This document shows positions 15,501-16,844 of a stretch of 16,844 nt of DNA, piece by piece. The translations under genes and the position numbers were made by a program. Within the stretch, counting starts at the first letter, position 1. Every line of letters begins with the position of its first letter. Source of the stretch: Thermodesulfovibrio sp. (GTDB lineage: Bacteria > Nitrospirota > Thermodesulfovibrionia > Thermodesulfovibrionales > JdFR-85); contig JALUSH010000029.1 of assembly GCA_027016675.1 (NCBI GenBank), positions 1 to 16,844 on the forward strand, written 5' to 3'. The notes below the pieces were generated by a model, which had not been told where the DNA came from, made no database searches, and saw only the letters and a program-made list of their open reading frames with translations.

Positions 15501-15654
15501 CAAGCAGAACAAGATCAATCTCCGGGCTCTTTTGAATGATGTTCATGGCCTCTCTGGCATTTGAGGCAACCAGAACATCATATCCATAAGAACTTATTAA
15601 CTCAGCAAGGCTCTCCCTGTCTATCTCTTTGTCATCAACAAGAAGAATCTTCAT
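12571..15654 (-). CDS. Hybrid sensor kinase: REC-PAS-PAS-PAS-PAS-HisKA-HATPase-REC
   Basis: This 1027-residue cytoplasmic signalling protein has no membrane segment. The N-terminal receiver (1-118) has D52 as phospho-acceptor, T80 and K102. A coiled coil follows at 112-140. PAS domains lie at about 141-248, 262-372, 384-502 and 516-628. The HisKA helix carries H660 (GIAHDFNNML). The ATPase has N771 (NARDAI), DTGPGIP at 818-824 and GPGLGLA at 844-850. The C-terminal receiver (906-1025) has D958 and K1008. A possible relay is an upstream kinase phosphorylating D52, then H660 passing phosphate to D958. PAS1-3 carry Cys/His-CP signatures, and four Cys (793, 794, 800, 806) sit in a loop of the ATPase domain. 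No DNA-binding domain is present. GGAGAGGG lies shortly before the ATG. Confidence 0.94.
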   Translation of the reverse strand: MKILLVDDKEIDRESLAELISSYGYDVLVASNAREAMNIIQKSPEIDLVLLDIVMPDVDGLELLRRIKQQNPEIDVIIITAYATLERAVMSIKEGAYDFLMKPFTNNEIFLSIERVKEKRKLEKERRDFQSRLEKALREWRLTFDSMYDTVMLLDNEFNILRANIALSELTGVNIKDVEGRRCYELIHNSEHPPSWCPLSKGLKEREENVIQFYEPYLGRYLRASISPVYDNGTLTHYIHTIRDITKEKELEKAVKNTKETLFAAYKYSPYPIIIISPDYRIKYVNPALEQFTILRKEDLQGRFCFHVLMCRDDACEGCPINKVIEEKSIFTQERKAYCGDREVIFEQIIYPIFDEKGEIEAVAEVIKDITDLRIAEKNLKESRDFLQSVLEGIGDAVLVIDRDLRILSANRGYIKQTKRELKDILGRHCYELSHGYERPCPDEGEECPVIKTLNDGKQHSSLHIHTASDGKKIYVEVNSYPLKEETGEVCAAVETVTDITEKVNLRRSLEESERKYRELYNSAPDLMHSLDEDGYIIECNDTEVKVLGYSRRELLGKHMKELLPERFHGVFDEKFQELKEKGSVEAEWEIIKKDGSTINVHVRAIAIYDSNGRFLKTSSIMHDVTELKKLEQEKEQLREQFIQAQKMEAIGNLSAGIAHDFNNMLMGIMGFAEMAMNNSQSEVVRGYLEKVMDITERASELTRQILIIGRKAPTERKLINVNDFVSSFLKTVRRMVEENIRIYTEFSDGELFIEADQGQLYQVLLNLVINARDAIGETGGIIHIKTDSAEKCCEGRGTCVHVLECKGDKFVKIMVSDTGPGIPDEVKKRIFEPFFTTKEQGKGPGLGLAVVYSVMEGHGGCIEIISAPGEGTEFVLYFPSASVVQRPLQEDQPELDEAKVDGAGLRVLAVDDEEIMRDFLQSCLSSMGFEVILSENGPQAMDRFLEKPDGYHLVIIDRVMPGFSGMELLRQMRRIRPGLKAILSTGYAPAEDLEEIKRSPDTEMIFKPFKINELVEIIRKMLFTKG

Positions 15655-15690
15655 AATGCCCTCTCCCTGTTTTCAATTAATCTCCAGGGC

Positions 15691-15738
15691 TTAACCACAG
15701 AGCACTCAAATAAATCCACAGTAATCTCTGTGGTTTAA
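15691..15738. repeat. Second ACCACAGAG/CTCTGTGGT inverted-repeat element
   Basis: TTAACCACAGAG at 15691-15702 is inverted as CTCTGTGGTTTAA at 15726-15738, with one bulged T and a 23-nt loop. It shares its arms with the element at 10999-11069 and lies in the 106-base gap between the sensor kinase and hybrid kinase genes. It may act as a transcribed hairpin there. Confidence 0.65.
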
Positions 15739-15760
15739 CCTGTCTTTTATTGTCTAATCT

Positions 15761-16777
15761 TTAAAATCTCAACATCACCTCTGTTCCTTCACCTTTTTTG
15801 CTCTTAAGTAATAACCTGCCAGCAAGGTCTTTCATCATAATACGGGCAATCTTGAGACCCATCCCTTTTAAGGTTATCTCATCCTCTCTTTCTGATAGAA
15901 TGATGTCTAATTTTTCAGGAGGTATTCCCTGACCCGTGTCACTGATAACAATCTCCCTGTAGTTTATCTTCACCGTCAGTTCACCTCCTCCTTTCATCGC
16001 CTCGATAGCATTCTGAAATATGGAAAAGAGCACTGTAATGAGGGGTTGTCTTCTTATACAGATCCCTTCACTAAGAATCTCAAGGTTAACCCTTATCTTT
16101 TTCATAAGAAAAATCGACGAGAAGAGATTTATCACCTCATCAACAGCATCTTTAAGTGATATAAAACTTCCTGTGTAAATAGCACCCCGTCTTGCAAAAT
16201 CAAGCAAGGGTCTCACCAGGTCTGCTGAAAGCCTGTTCGCCCTGTCAAGCTTTTCAAGATAACCTTTGACTTCTTCAGGTGAAGCACCATCCTCAACCTT
16301 TTTCAGAAGGAGCTTTGTGTAGTTATTAACACTATGAAGGGAACTGTTGATATTATGTACCATCACGGAGATGAGTGAGCCAAGCACTGCCATCCTGTAA
16401 AAATTAATCATCTTTTCAGTATGAGGATGCTCAATGTTTGAGTTCAGTTTCCAGATAAGCCCGATGAGCAATCTATCGGATATCTCCACAGGAAAAGCGG
16501 TTACAACAGAGTTTTTCTTCCGCCCGTCATGAGTTAATATATAATGCCGTGTGGTGGTAGGAATACCTGTCTCCAATACTGATCTTACAGGACATTCTGC
16601 CACAGTAACATTGCAGGGCTCGTTGTTGTGTAAGAATATGCTATAACACCTCTCGCCCTGAAGCTCTGGCCTACCGATAATCCTTGAGACCGACCTGTTC
16701 GTCCTGATTAGCCTGAACTCGTTGTCTATAAGGACAAGAGGGTCTGGTAAGGAATCTATAATATTACAGAGTTGCAT
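15761..16777 (-). CDS. PAS-domain sensor histidine kinase
   Basis: This 338-residue kinase has no membrane segment. An N-terminal PAS domain (about 4-112) carries C44, H50, C55 and C62 in the GERCY...H...PC...ECP pattern shared with the neighbouring hybrid kinase. The HisKA helix has H140 in VMVHNINSSL, where the usual Glu or Asp after the histidine is Asn. The ATPase domain has N255 (FQNAIEAM), DTGQGIP at 279-285, GMGLKIA at 304-310 and GEGTEVML at 328-335, so ATP binding looks intact. It precedes the hybrid kinase on the same strand, whose N-terminal receiver is its most likely target. The ATG at 16777 has only a weak ribosome site, but no better in-frame start is seen. Confidence 0.9.
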   Translation of the reverse strand: MQLCNIIDSLPDPLVLIDNEFRLIRTNRSVSRIIGRPELQGERCYSIFLHNNEPCNVTVAECPVRSVLETGIPTTTRHYILTHDGRKKNSVVTAFPVEISDRLLIGLIWKLNSNIEHPHTEKMINFYRMAVLGSLISVMVHNINSSLHSVNNYTKLLLKKVEDGASPEEVKGYLEKLDRANRLSADLVRPLLDFARRGAIYTGSFISLKDAVDEVINLFSSIFLMKKIRVNLEILSEGICIRRQPLITVLFSIFQNAIEAMKGGGELTVKINYREIVISDTGQGIPPEKLDIILSEREDEITLKGMGLKIARIMMKDLAGRLLLKSKKGEGTEVMLRF

Positions 16778-16804
16778 GCACTGTAATAATTACCCAACTA
16801 CTAT

Positions 16805-16833
16805 AAAATATCACAAAAAAAATGGGTTGTCAA
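16805..16833 (-). promoter_or_regulatory. Sigma-70-like promoter of the kinase pair
   Basis: On the minus strand a perfect TTGACA (16828-16833) is followed after 17 bases by TATTTT (16805-16810). Transcription would begin near 16798, about 20 bases before the sensor kinase ATG. Confidence 0.7.
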
Positions 16834-16844
16834 TTGATTAAAAC

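Noticed and set aside
1..16844. CRISPR array, tRNA or rRNA genes, phage or transposase genes
   Set aside because: I saw no regularly spaced direct repeats, no conserved rRNA or tRNA segments, and no integrase or transposase motifs in the translated frames.

Overview
The window is ordinary bacterial chromosome with tightly packed genes, moderate-to-low GC by eye and strong AGGAGG-type ribosome binding sites. The gene content suggests an anaerobe or facultative anaerobe of a Desulfobacterota or Nitrospirota kind. The signs are a ferredoxin-dependent 2-oxoacid oxidoreductase, a GltD-like flavoprotein carrying ferredoxin clusters, sigma-54 control, a TTT carboxylate transporter and large multi-PAS hybrid kinases. 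The taxon is inferred; no rRNA or tRNA gene is present. I see no CRISPR array, prophage, insertion sequence or integrase.

Region 1 (1-8540, all minus strand) is a catabolic operon read right to left. It encodes a GltD-like FAD/4Fe-4S oxidoreductase, the alpha, beta and gamma subunits of a 2-oxoacid:acceptor oxidoreductase (CoA-acylating), an AMP-forming acyl-CoA ligase, a TctC solute-binding protein and a TctA permease that runs off the left edge. The first four genes overlap or nearly touch. The later junctions carry RNA hairpins, including one between tctC and tctA. No tctB lies between tctC and tctA. A good -24/-12 sigma-54 promoter sits at 8524-8539, just upstream of the first gene, and it fixes that gene's start at 8479.

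Region 2 (8540-10950) is the control side. A divergent gene encodes a sigma-54 activator (PAS, AAA+, Fis-type HTH) behind its own sigma-70-like promoter. Its stop overlaps the start of an alpha/beta hydrolase gene, which ends in an intrinsic terminator. The shared intergenic region holds an 11-bp inverted repeat and other dyads that could be activator sites. The simplest reading is that the activator senses a carboxylic acid through its PAS domain and switches on uptake (TctA/TctC), CoA activation (ligase) and oxidative decarboxylation of a 2-oxoacid to an acyl-CoA. The GltD-like protein would pass the electrons to NAD(P). The organisation resembles phenylglyoxylate oxidoreductase (Pad) clusters, but the substrate cannot be read from sequence.

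Region 3 (10950-12584, plus strand) holds an integral-membrane M50 (site-2-protease-like) metalloprotease that probably starts at CTG, and a small degenerate histidine-kinase-like protein with an eroded ATP site.

Region 4 (12571-16833, minus strand) is a signalling pair: a PAS sensor histidine kinase followed by a 1027-residue REC-4xPAS-HisKA-HATPase-REC hybrid kinase. A sigma-70-like promoter lies at the right edge. The hybrid kinase gene converges on and overlaps the degenerate kinase gene by 14 bp. Four of the PAS domains in the pair (three in the hybrid, one in the sensor) share a Cys/His-Cys-Pro signature that may bind a metal or sense redox. Inverted ACCACAGAG/CTCTGTGGT elements lie in two intergenic gaps of regions 3 and 4.
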